DNA from: Chloroflexota bacterium
GTDB taxonomy: Bacteria > Chloroflexota > Anaerolineae > UBA1429
Direction: 5' to 3'
DNA: 7,372 nucleotides
Assembly: GCA_012513595.1 (NCBI GenBank)
Contig: JAAZBY010000505.1
Span: 1 to 7,372, forward strand
Positions 1 through 5,694 of the stretch are shown piece by piece. Under the pieces are notes generated by a model that made no database searches, was not told the DNA's origin, and saw only the letters and a program-made list of their open reading frames with translations. The translations under genes were made by a program, and so were the position numbers. Within the stretch, counting starts at the first letter, position 1. Every line of letters starts with the position of its first letter.

Positions 1-230
1 ATCGGCTTGGTCATCGAGTAGATGCGCATGATGGCATCCAGGACCATAGGCCGACCGCTGTCCCGGTCCATCACGCCATGCGTCTCCGCGTGGGCGATCC
101 GGCCGTGACGGGCGATGAGGGTCACCATCCCGGCGATGTGGCCCTCGTCGGTGTAGCGCCGCATCGCCTCACCGATGCGCGCCAACCTGGACGAGCTGAA
201 ACCGAGTTCCTCAGGTGTTTGAACCTGCAC
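1..230 (-). CDS. Serine beta-lactamase/esterase-family hydrolase, N-terminal part (cut by left edge)
   Basis: A minus-strand frame opens with GTG at 230-228 and runs off the left edge after 76 codons. The start is chosen because AAGGAGGT lies 5-6 nt upstream (plus strand about 236-243). The visible protein begins MQVQTPEELGFSSSRLARIG, continues with a segment rich in Ile/Ala/Gly and charged residues (HIAGMVTLIARHGRIAHAET), and ends in RIYSMTKP. The SMTK at residues 72-75 fits the SxxK nucleophile motif of class C beta-lactamases, DD-peptidases and EstB-type esterases, and the helix-then-strand-pair layout before it is typical of that family. The YxN and KTG-like motifs lie outside the window, so peptidase, lactamase and esterase cannot be told apart. 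No signal peptide is visible, which favours a cytoplasmic esterase-type member. It lies downstream of the mop gene on the same strand, separated by a strong hairpin. Family assignment is fairly sure; substrate is unknown. Confidence 0.82.
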   Translation of the reverse strand, partial: MQVQTPEELGFSSSRLARIGEAMRRYTDEGHIAGMVTLIARHGRIAHAETHGVMDRDSGRPMVLDAIMRIYSMTKP

Positions 231-281
231 CGGGTACCTCCTTTGGCAGAGCCATGCGCGTAGCCACCAGACGCTCGCGAA

Positions 282-323
282 CCGCGCCGGCCGTGCCCGC
301 ACGCGGCGGGCCGGCCGGCGCGG
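282..323 (-). terminator. Very strong GC hairpin after the mop gene (probable terminator)
   Basis: A 12-bp arm (282-293) pairs with 312-323, and after a one-base bulge (T294) a further 6 bp (295-300 with 306-311) close a 5-nt loop (301-305). This gives 18 bp, nearly all GC. It sits 12 nt beyond the mop stop codon and about 50 nt before the next minus-strand start. No clear U-run follows on either strand, so it is not a textbook intrinsic terminator. It may still end or protect the mop transcript. Confidence 0.6.
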
Positions 324-335
324 CGCCTTGCGCAG

Positions 336-545
336 TCAGTCGACCATGATCATCACGTTGCTGGCCTTGATGACAGGATGCACCGATTTACCCACCTTTA
401 GCTCCAGCCGCTTGGCCGAATCTGCCGTGATGACGGACACGATCTCGCTGCCGTCGGGCAGGGCTACAACGACCTCGGCCTCCACGTCGCCAACCGTCAG
501 CTTTTTCACGACACCTGTCAATACGTTCCGCGCACTGATCTTCAT
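336..545 (-). CDS. mop: Stand-alone molbindin (Mop/TOBE domain), molybdate/tungstate-binding protein
   Basis: A 69-aa protein starting at ATG 545-543, with GAGGAGG 9 nt upstream. The frame stays open to 689, but the upstream residues look non-coding and lack a matching ribosome site. The whole protein is one Mop domain: it opens MKISARNVLTGVV, has VITADSAKRLELKVG in the middle and ends HPVIKASNVMIMVD. The ISARN start, ITxxS and IKAS motifs are the conserved signature of this fold. Small molbindins of about 68-70 aa are known to form cytoplasmic hexamers that bind several molybdate or tungstate ions, acting as a store or buffer. No DNA-binding or ATPase domain is attached, unlike ModE or ModC. 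It has its own promoter (605-634) and a hairpin behind it, so it is probably monocistronic. The tungstate transporter about 2.3 kb away suggests shared physiology. Which oxyanion it prefers cannot be read from the sequence. Confidence 0.92.
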   Translation of the reverse strand: MKISARNVLTGVVKKLTVGDVEAEVVVALPDGSEIVSVITADSAKRLELKVGKSVHPVIKASNVMIMVD

Positions 546-604
546 GGCCCGCACCCTCCTCATCGAGAGGAACCCAGCCTCCAAGCGCGCTGCCTGACGC
601 GCGC

Positions 605-634
605 AGTCTAGTACCACCTGGCTGCAGGCGTCAA
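605..634 (-). promoter_or_regulatory. Candidate sigma70-type promoter for mop
   Basis: On the minus strand TTGACG (629-634) is followed after 18 bp by TAGACT (605-610). That is five of six matches to the -35 consensus and four of six to the -10. The implied transcription start near 598 gives a leader of roughly 50 nt to the mop ATG. No operator is recognised. Confidence 0.5.
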
Positions 635-722
635 TGCCGTGCCGGAGAGCCGCGGGGCAGGGGCTTGGGCCGGCGCGCTCGTCCGCCACTTTACGCGATC
701 CTCACATTCCGCTGGCCATCTC

Positions 723-731
723 TGATATACT
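723..731 (+). promoter_or_regulatory. Extended -10 promoter for the membrane protein gene
   Basis: TGATATACT reads as a TGn extension plus TATACT, five of six matches to TATAAT. No good -35 lies 16-18 bp upstream, as is often tolerated with an extended -10. Transcription would start near 738, about 60 nt before the ATG at 797. It points away from the mop promoter, so the two genes are divergently transcribed from a shared gap of about 250 bp. Confidence 0.45.
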
Positions 732-796
732 GGCCGCACAACCACATGGCGTGCCGACGTTGCGGGCGCTACCACAGGACAGGAGCGATCAGGAAC

Positions 797-1795
797 ATGC
801 CGAGTCTCCGTTCACTGCAGCTGGGCCGCGCTTTCCAGCTCATCCTCAAGACTCTGCCCATCTCTCTGGTGCGCCTCGGAGCGTACATGGTGTTCTGGCT
901 GGGCACCGTCGTGTACCTGGCCATCACTGGGGGCCTGGCCTGGCTCGTCGGCCAGGCGGTATCGTGGCTGGGCGTGATTCTCTTTCTGGTCGCCCTGGGG
1001 GGTCTAGGGCCTCTCTACAAGCTCGTGCAGCGCTATGTCTTCTATGTCATCAAGGCCGCGCAGATCGCCATATTCAGCGAGCTACTGGTGAACGACGCGC
1101 TGCCAGCCGGCACCAGCCAGCTGGCCTGGGGCAAGCAGCGCGTGCAGGAGCGCTTTGGCGAGGTCAGCGCCATGTTCCTGGTCGACGAGCTGGTCGGGGC
1201 GGTGGTCAACGCCTTCACCGGGCTGGTGAACAGGGTGGCGTCCTGGCTGCCGGGCGACTCTTTCCGCGCGCTAGCCAACGTCATTGGGCGGGTGATCCGC
1301 TTTGCCCTGAGCTACATCGACGAGGCCATCCTGGCCCGCACTTTCTGGCTGGATAGCGGCAGCGTCTGGGCCAACGCCCGCGACGGGGTGGTCCTGTACG
1401 GGATGGTCTGGAAGCCGCTGCTGGCCAATGCCGTCGCCCTGATGGTGCTCAGCTACATCCCGGCCGTGGTGGTGTTTGCTCTCTTTGCCGCGCCCATTGG
1501 CCTGCTGGCGCGGCTGATCTCGCCCAGCGTGGCGGGCTGGAGCGTCATCCTGTCCTTGCTTCTGGCTTACCTGATCAAGGTGGCCGTGGGCGACTCGTTC
1601 GCCATGGCGGCCATCATCGCCGCGTACCAGCAAGAGACCGCCGACCTGGAGCCGGACCCCGCGGTGACGTCCAAGCTCGAGGAAGTCTCTGACAAGTTCC
1701 GTGAGCTGCAGCAGCGCGCCTTCGCCGCCACCGGCGCGCCCGGAGGCGCCTCCCCACTCCCCGAGACGAGCGCCGAGGCACCTGCGGCGGACTAG
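797..1795 (+). CDS. Polytopic integral membrane protein of unknown function
   Basis: A 332-aa protein. The start is placed at ATG 797 (MPSLRSLQLGRAF) with AGGAG about 11 nt upstream. The frame is open from 665, but the candidate promoter at 723-731 lies inside that extension and its residues do not look coding. Hydrophobic stretches suggest a long N-terminal membrane segment or pair at about 24-51, further segments near 55-73 and 80-97, and two or three at about 205-235 and 245-275. Between them (about 100-200) is an amphipathic region, including ELVGAVVNAFTGLVNRVASWL, that could lie on the membrane surface. The C-terminus (about 285-310) is charged and may form a short coiled coil, followed by a Pro/Ala/Ser/Glu-rich tail. 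I do not recognise a family, and there are no nucleotide-binding or catalytic motifs. It is the only plus-strand gene here and is convergent with the hydrolase gene, so context gives no functional clue. Confidence 0.88.
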   Translation: MPSLRSLQLGRAFQLILKTLPISLVRLGAYMVFWLGTVVYLAITGGLAWLVGQAVSWLGVILFLVALGGLGPLYKLVQRYVFYVIKAAQIAIFSELLVNDALPAGTSQLAWGKQRVQERFGEVSAMFLVDELVGAVVNAFTGLVNRVASWLPGDSFRALANVIGRVIRFALSYIDEAILARTFWLDSGSVWANARDGVVLYGMVWKPLLANAVALMVLSYIPAVVVFALFAAPIGLLARLISPSVAGWSVILSLLLAYLIKVAVGDSFAMAAIIAAYQQETADLEPDPAVTSKLEEVSDKFRELQQRAFAATGAPGGASPLPETSAEAPAAD

Positions 1796-1822
1796 CCCGG
1801 CACGTGCGCGAGCCATCATTGC

Positions 1823-1856
1823 CCGCCCCGCCGGCCCACAGAGGCCTGCGGGGCGG
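1823..1856. terminator. Hairpin between convergent genes (possible bidirectional terminator)
   Basis: The arms 1823-1831 and 1848-1856 pair perfectly over 9 bp. After a single mismatch (C1832/T1847) a further 4 bp (1833-1836 with 1843-1846) close a 6-nt loop. It lies in the 103-bp gap between two converging stop codons, where a shared terminator is expected. Neither strand has a U-run after it, so termination by this hairpin alone is unproven. Confidence 0.5.
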
Positions 1857-1898
1857 TGGCGTCCCCGACGGGTTCGGCCGCCCGCGCTGGGCCGGGGC

Positions 1899-2705
1899 CT
1901 AGGCCTCCCGCAGGAACTCCTCGACCCCGGCGATCGTCAGCCCGAACTGCTCGCGGTGGATGCAGTGGCCGGCCCCGGGGATGTGTAGCTCACGGCCGCG
2001 GCGCATCAGACGTAGGGCCTCCTGGGCACCCTCACGAGTGACGATCGCTTTGCCCGGCTCGGCGGTGATCAGGAGCGTCGGCGCGACGATCTGCCCGGCC
2101 GTGACGCGCCAGGGCTCGCGCGGTGAGCCGGCGATCTCTGCCACCCTGGGGCTCACCTGCAACTTGGACTCTGCCCAGGGGCCGAGCTCGTCCTCGGGCC
2201 AGGTCGGAGACTGCTCGCGGGCCCGCGCGATCAGCTGCTCTCTGGTGAGGCGCTGGCTGTCCAGGATCGAGGTGCGGAAGCGGTCGACAGAGGCCTGCCG
2301 ATCGACAGGAGTCGCTTCAGGATCCCGCCAAGGCGGGTCCTCGAGCACGGCGCGGCCGACCAGATCCGGGTAGTGGGCGGCCACCTGCGCCACGGTGTCC
2401 GCGCCCATCGAGTGCCCCATGAGGCTGGGGCGGTCCAGACCGAGCGCGCGGATGAAGGCGGCCAGGTCTTCGCCGAGGGCCTCCCAGGTGAAGCCGTCGC
2501 GGGGCACCTCGGTGAGGCCGTGCCCCCGCGCGTCGACCATGATCACGTCGTAAGCGTGTTCCAGGGCCCGCGCCACCGGTTCCCAGCAGGCGCCACTGTC
2601 GGTAATGCCGTGGGCCAGCACCAGCGGGGGTTTGTCTCCACCGGTGCGGCGGTAGTGCACGCGAATGCCGTTGGCGAGGACATCTGCAGAACGCCAGCCT
2701 GCCAT
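1899..2705 (-). CDS. Alpha/beta-hydrolase fold protein
   Basis: A 268-aa protein from ATG 2705-2703, with GAGGAGG about 5 nt upstream. The frame extends to 2792, but that part crosses the tupA terminator and this gene's own promoter. The order is that of the alpha/beta-hydrolase fold: substrate-entry strand NGIRVHYRR (12-20), oxyanion-hole HG in VLAHG (residues 32-33), DARGHG (58-63), nucleophile elbow GHSMG with Ser99, a helical cap rich in Arg and Glu (about 125-200), strand APTLLITAEPG (208-218), and the catalytic histidine in GAGHCIHRE (His247). The acid is likely Glu216 in TAEPG, where Asp is more usual; Asp123 in EDPPW is the alternative. The length fits a single-domain esterase, lipase or C-C hydrolase. 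No signal peptide is visible, so it is probably cytoplasmic. It has its own promoter and follows the tup terminator, so it is probably a separate transcript. The substrate cannot be inferred. Confidence 0.93.
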   Translation of the reverse strand: MAGWRSADVLANGIRVHYRRTGGDKPPLVLAHGITDSGACWEPVARALEHAYDVIMVDARGHGLTEVPRDGFTWEALGEDLAAFIRALGLDRPSLMGHSMGADTVAQVAAHYPDLVGRAVLEDPPWRDPEATPVDRQASVDRFRTSILDSQRLTREQLIARAREQSPTWPEDELGPWAESKLQVSPRVAEIAGSPREPWRVTAGQIVAPTLLITAEPGKAIVTREGAQEALRLMRRGRELHIPGAGHCIHREQFGLTIAGVEEFLREA

Positions 2706-2743
2706 GTAGCCTCCTCTCTCATATGCTCCTGTCTGATGGGGCG

Positions 2744-2772
2744 ATGATACGTCTGGGCGGCGCGCGCCGCAA
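2744..2772 (-). promoter_or_regulatory. Candidate sigma70-type promoter for the hydrolase gene
   Basis: On the minus strand TTGCGG (2767-2772) is followed after 17 bp by TATCAT (2744-2749), a good -10 with a weak -35. Transcription would start near 2737, giving a leader of about 30 nt that contains the ribosome site. It lies immediately after the tup operon hairpin. Confidence 0.5.
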
Positions 2773-2775
2773 GTG

Positions 2776-2809
2776 AAGAGCCCCAGCGCCATCTGGCGCC
2801 GGGGCTCTT
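2776..2809 (-). terminator. Terminator hairpin of the tup operon
   Basis: Arms 2776-2784 and 2801-2809 pair over 9 bp. After one A/C mismatch, 2786-2790 pairs with 2795-2799 around a 4-nt loop. The hairpin starts 22 nt after the tupA stop codon. On the minus strand it ends GGGGCTCTT and then CACTT, a broken U-rich tail. Position and stability make it the likely end of the tupBCA transcript. Confidence 0.7.
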
Positions 2810-2831
2810 GAGGTCTTGTGGTCGCTGCGCG

Positions 2832-4091
2832 CTACTTGACGCTGATCTCGACGAGATCCTTCACCCCGGTGTTGCCGGGGAAGCCGGGCAGCACGCTGCG
2901 CAGGGTGCCGTCGTCCTGGACGGCCACGATGCAGTTGGCGCAGTCCTTGAGTTCGGCCCAGGCTACGTCCACCGAATACCCGTCCCCGGCGACCAGGGTG
3001 ACGGTCTCGGCGTCCGCGGCGATGCCGGCCTCGGTCAGCAGGGCGACCAGCGAGGCTCCCGCGTACTTGTTCACCTCGCCGGACTTGCTCGTAACCTCGG
3101 CCTCGAGCTGCTCGAACGCGTTCAGCTGGGCGACAGTCCAGCCGGTCTCAGCCGTTACCTTGCCGGTGGCCTTCAGGGCGGGCTTCTCGGCGGGGGCGGC
3201 CTCAGCGGCCGCGGCGCGCCACGCGGCCGAGTCGGGCACGAAGAGCGGGGCGCCGAACTTGTCCACGCCGAACTTGCTGATCAGTTCCTGCGTGGGCATC
3301 GAGATGATCCAGTCGATAAAGGCGTTGGCCAGGTCCGCCTTGATGTTGGCGCCCTTGGCCGGGTTCACGGCGATCACGCCGTAGGGGTTGAACAGGCGCG
3401 TGTCCCCCTCGACGAGGATGACCAGCTTGAGCCCCTCCAGGCTGCGGGCCAGGTAGGTGGCGCGGTCGCTGAGGGTGTAGGCCTGCTGCTCCTCCGCCAT
3501 GGTGAGCACGGCGCCCATGCCCTGGCCAGCAGACACGTACCAGTCACCGGCCGGCTCGATGTTGGCGGCTTTCCAGAGGCCCTTCTCCTTGACGTGCGTC
3601 CCCGATTCGTCCCCGCGAGACACAAAGGTGGCCTTGGCCTCGGCGATCTTGGTCATCGCCTCCGCCGCGTCGGTCAGGCCGGCGATGCCGACCGGATCCG
3701 CCTCCGGCCCGACGATCACAAAGTCGTTGTACATGACGTCTTCACGGCGCACGCCGTGGCCGGCCTCCATGAAGGCCTTCTCTGCCGCGGGAGAGTGCAC
3801 CAGGAGCACGTCGGCGTTGCCGTCCTCGCCCAGCTTGATGGCCTGGCCGCTGCCCACCGCCACGACGCTCACTGTGGCATTGTGCTTGGCCTGAAAGTCG
3901 GGCAGTAGGTAGTCCAGGAGGCCAGAGTCTGCCGTGCTCGTAGTGGTGGCCAGGATCAGCTCGGACGGCGCCGCGGGAGCTTCGGCGGGCGTGGGTTCGG
4001 CCGGCGTGACGGCGGGCTGCGCCACGCAGCCTACCACCATGGCGATGGCCAGGAACAGCGGAACGATCTGTAGGAAGCGTTTCCGTACCAT
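2832..4091 (-). CDS. tupA: Tungstate-binding lipoprotein TupA with a C-terminal molybdopterin-binding-like domain
   Basis: A 419-aa protein from ATG 4091-4089, with AAGGAG about 7 nt upstream. Residues 1-22 form a lipoprotein signal peptide ending VVGC (Cys22 lipidated), followed by a Pro/Ala/Glu/Thr tether to about 43. Residues 45-295 match TupA: LATTTSTADSGLLDYLLP (47-64), VVAVGSGQAIKLGEDGNADVLLVH (76-99), VMYNDFVIVGP (119-129) and SRGDESGTH (158-166). The TTTST, GQA and RGDxSGTH segments are expected to line the oxyanion site. TupA binds tungstate outside the membrane with high selectivity over molybdate and hands it to TupBC. The known protein is roughly 270-300 aa; here about 115 extra residues (306-419) follow an Ala/Glu/Pro linker. 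They read like the sulfite-oxidase-type molybdopterin-binding fold: LKATGKV, YAGASLVALLTEAGI, VTLVAGDGYSVDV and GNTGVKDLVEISV. This added domain contains CANC (Cys384, Cys387). Identity as TupA is firm; the fused domain is a motif-level call. Confidence 0.93.
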   Translation of the reverse strand: MVRKRFLQIVPLFLAIAMVVGCVAQPAVTPAEPTPAEAPAAPSELILATTTSTADSGLLDYLLPDFQAKHNATVSVVAVGSGQAIKLGEDGNADVLLVHSPAAEKAFMEAGHGVRREDVMYNDFVIVGPEADPVGIAGLTDAAEAMTKIAEAKATFVSRGDESGTHVKEKGLWKAANIEPAGDWYVSAGQGMGAVLTMAEEQQAYTLSDRATYLARSLEGLKLVILVEGDTRLFNPYGVIAVNPAKGANIKADLANAFIDWIISMPTQELISKFGVDKFGAPLFVPDSAAWRAAAAEAAPAEKPALKATGKVTAETGWTVAQLNAFEQLEAEVTSKSGEVNKYAGASLVALLTEAGIAADAETVTLVAGDGYSVDVAWAELKDCANCIVAVQDDGTLRSVLPGFPGNTGVKDLVEISVK

Positions 4092-4143
4092 GTGGCACTC
4101 CTTCTCTTGCTCTGAACGGATGACGGTCTCTCACCACTAACGA

Positions 4144-4169
4144 GGCGGGGACGCGCGGCGCACCCCGCC
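4144..4169 (-). other. Hairpin in the tupC-tupA intergenic gap
   Basis: The arms 4144-4150 and 4163-4169 form a perfect 7-bp GC stem with a 12-nt loop, inside the 89-nt gap between the tupC stop and the tupA start. No U-run follows it on the minus strand, so it looks more like an mRNA-processing or stabilising element that tunes tupA relative to tupBC than a full terminator. Confidence 0.4.
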
Positions 4170-4180
4170 GAAGACCCTGT

Positions 4181-4912
4181 TCAGCAGACCAGCTCGCCGC
4201 TGACAAAGGCGGCGGTCCGCGGATCGGACGGCGACTCAAAGAAATGCGTTGCCTCAGACACCTCGACGAGGCGCCCCTCGAGGAGCAGCCCCACACGCGT
4301 TGCCAGGCGCTTAGCCTGGAAGGTGTTGTGCGTAACGAGCACGACGGTCGTGCCCGCGCGACGGTTCAGGTCACGCACGATGCTCTCTATCTGTCCGACG
4401 TTGTAGGGGTCGAGGTTGGCGGTCGGCTCATCAAGCAGCAGCACCTGCGGCTGGAGGACAATGGCGCGTGCCAGGGCCACGCGTTGGGCCTCTCCTGCCG
4501 ACAGGGTGTTGGCCCTGCGGCGCGCCAGGGAGCGGAGCCCGACCTGCTCCAGCGCTGCGCTGATGGCGTCGTGCTCGTCGCGCTGGCCGCGCAGCCGCAG
4601 GCCGTAGGCGACGTTCGCCCACACCGAGCGGTTCAGCAGCATGGCGCGCTGGAACACCGTTGTTACGAGGCGACGCTCCCCGAGCGGCATGGGGTCCATC
4701 GCGCCGTAGGGGCGCCCGGCGAAGCGCACCGTGCCGCGGGTGGGCGGTTCCAGGAAGTTCAGGATGCGTAGAAGGGTGCTCTTGCCGGCGCCGCTGGGGC
4801 CCACCAGGCAGAGGACCTCCCCCTGGTACACCTCGAGCCAATCGAGGTCGAGGACGTCGCGCCCGTCGTAGGCCATGGCCACATGCTCGAGTTCGTACAG
4901 CAGTGTGCTCAT
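4181..4912 (-). CDS. tupC: Tungstate ABC transporter ATP-binding protein TupC
   Basis: A 243-aa ABC ATPase from ATG 4912-4910. Motifs appear in order: Walker A GPSGAGKST (38-46), Q-loop VFQ (Gln88), signature LSAGE (137-141, a variant of LSGGE), Walker B VLLLDEP (157-163) with catalytic Glu162, D-loop NLDP, and the H-loop histidine in VLVTHN (His195). Two copies would drive import through TupB at the cytoplasmic face. Unlike ModC it has no C-terminal Mop/TOBE domain, which fits TupC and leaves the separate molbindin at 336-545 as the only Mop domain in the window. Its ATG overlaps the tupB stop codon by 4 bp (ATGA), so the two are probably translationally coupled. The gap to tupA downstream is 89 nt. 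The nearest alternative is another anion importer ATPase, but the flanking tupB and tupA genes settle the assignment. Confidence 0.93.
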   Translation of the reverse strand: MSTLLYELEHVAMAYDGRDVLDLDWLEVYQGEVLCLVGPSGAGKSTLLRILNFLEPPTRGTVRFAGRPYGAMDPMPLGERRLVTTVFQRAMLLNRSVWANVAYGLRLRGQRDEHDAISAALEQVGLRSLARRRANTLSAGEAQRVALARAIVLQPQVLLLDEPTANLDPYNVGQIESIVRDLNRRAGTTVVLVTHNTFQAKRLATRVGLLLEGRLVEVSEATHFFESPSDPRTAAFVSGELVC

Positions 4913-5616
4913 TCGTCGAACGTCTTTCCCTGCAGCAGCAGCATGGCCAGGTTGACGAGGAAGGAGACGGTCAGCAGGATGATCCCCAGGGCGGAGGCCA
5001 GGTCAAAGTTCCCCTTGCGCGTCTCCAGCACGATGGCCGTGGTCAACACCCGGGTGCGGTGCTCGATGTTGCCGCCCACCAGCATCACGGCGCCCACCTC
5101 GGAGATGATGCTGCCAAAGCCGGCGATGATGGAGACCACCACGCCGATCCGGGCCTCGCTCAGGATGGCGGCGGCCGCCTGCACCCGCGTGGCTCCCAGC
5201 GCAGCCAGCTGCCGCCGCAGCATGGGGTCTACCCCCATCACGGCGGCCATCGTAAAGCCGGCCACCAGCGGGAATGAGATGATCGTCTGCGCCATGACCA
5301 TAGAGGCCGGCGTGAACAGGGCCGGCACCAGGTCCGACTGGAGCTGGCCGAGGGGGCCAGCCCGCGACAGGAGCAGGTACACCACCAGGCCGATAACCAC
5401 CGGCGGGAAGCCCATGCCCGTATAGAGCAGCGAGATCAGGAGCTTCCGCGAGGGAAACCGCGTCAGCCCCAGCAGTGCCCCCAAGGGGATGCCGATGATG
5501 GCGCTGAGGATCAGGGCGCTGCCAGACACCTGAAAGGTGAACAGCAGGATCTCCAGCAGGTCGCGATCCCCAGTGACGATCAGGCGCATAGCCTGGATGA
5601 GCCCTTCGATGACCAA
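4909..5616 (-). CDS. tupB: Tungstate ABC transporter permease TupB
   Basis: An inner-membrane permease of about 235 aa. Hydrophobic segments lie near residues 26-49, 59-84, 103-125, 158-180 and 211-229. The cytoplasmic loop LAALGATRVQAAAAILSEARIGV (138-160) is the EAA motif that docks on TupC, and GMGFPPVVIGLVVYLLLSRAGPLG (67-90) is characteristic of TupB. The start is uncertain. The frame is open to 5745, but that part runs through the leader hairpins. TTG 5616-5614 is used here because VIEGLIQAMRL resembles the usual TupB N-terminus; it directly abuts the ribosome-site sequence GGGAGG (5617-5622), which is too close. The next ATG, 5589-5587, would remove 9 residues and sits 27 nt from that site. 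An ATC at 5610-5608 has ideal spacing but is a very rare start. The gene is first in tupBCA and overlaps tupC by 4 bp. Confidence 0.88.
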   Translation of the reverse strand: MVIEGLIQAMRLIVTGDRDLLEILLFTFQVSGSALILSAIIGIPLGALLGLTRFPSRKLLISLLYTGMGFPPVVIGLVVYLLLSRAGPLGQLQSDLVPALFTPASMVMAQTIISFPLVAGFTMAAVMGVDPMLRRQLAALGATRVQAAAAILSEARIGVVVSIIAGFGSIISEVGAVMLVGGNIEHRTRVLTTAIVLETRKGNFDLASALGIILLTVSFLVNLAMLLLQGKTFDE

Positions 5617-5642
5617 CCTCCCAGAAGTTGCCCTAGAACGTG

Positions 5643-5687
5643 AAAAAGCCGGCGTCTCTTCCCCAAGCAGGACAAGACGCCGGCTTT
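5643..5687 (-). terminator. Intrinsic terminator in the tup leader
   Basis: Arms 5645-5657 and 5675-5687 pair perfectly over 13 bp around a 17-nt loop. On the minus strand the stem runs straight into a run of five T (5643-5647, the last three of which can pair in the stem). This is a textbook Rho-independent terminator, yet it ends only about 20 nt before the tupB ribosome site at 5617-5622 and downstream of a strong promoter. It would therefore stop tup transcription early unless prevented. On the plus strand it lacks a U-run. Confidence 0.85.
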
Positions 5688-5694
5688 CGCCGTC
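5681..5694 (-). promoter_or_regulatory. GAAA-capped hairpin overlapping the terminator 5' arm (candidate antiterminator)
   Basis: On the minus strand CGGC-GAAA-GCCG (5692-5681) forms a 4-bp stem with a GAAA tetraloop. Its 3' half and part of its loop are the first bases of the terminator's 5' arm, so the two structures cannot form together in full. GAC at 5694-5692 can also pair with the downstream GTC after a bulge, lengthening the alternative stem. Confidence 0.45.

Noticed and set aside
78..263. Plus-strand frame of 61 codons at the left end
   Set aside because: Antisense to the serine hydrolase gene, whose SxxK motif and ribosome site are clear.
1271..1819. Minus-strand open frame opposite the membrane protein gene
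   Set aside because: Arg/Gly/His-rich composition without motifs; the plus strand gives a coherent membrane protein with a promoter and ribosome site.
2808..3908. Plus-strand open frame of 366 codons
   Set aside because: It lies antisense to tupA, is rich in Gly/His/Arg/Val typical of GC-rich shadow frames, and matches no family, while the opposite strand encodes an unmistakable TupA.
4181..5616. Molybdate transporter ModBC instead of TupBC
   Set aside because: The binding protein has the TupA motif set, the ATPase has no C-terminal Mop domain, and the permease carries TupB-type segments.
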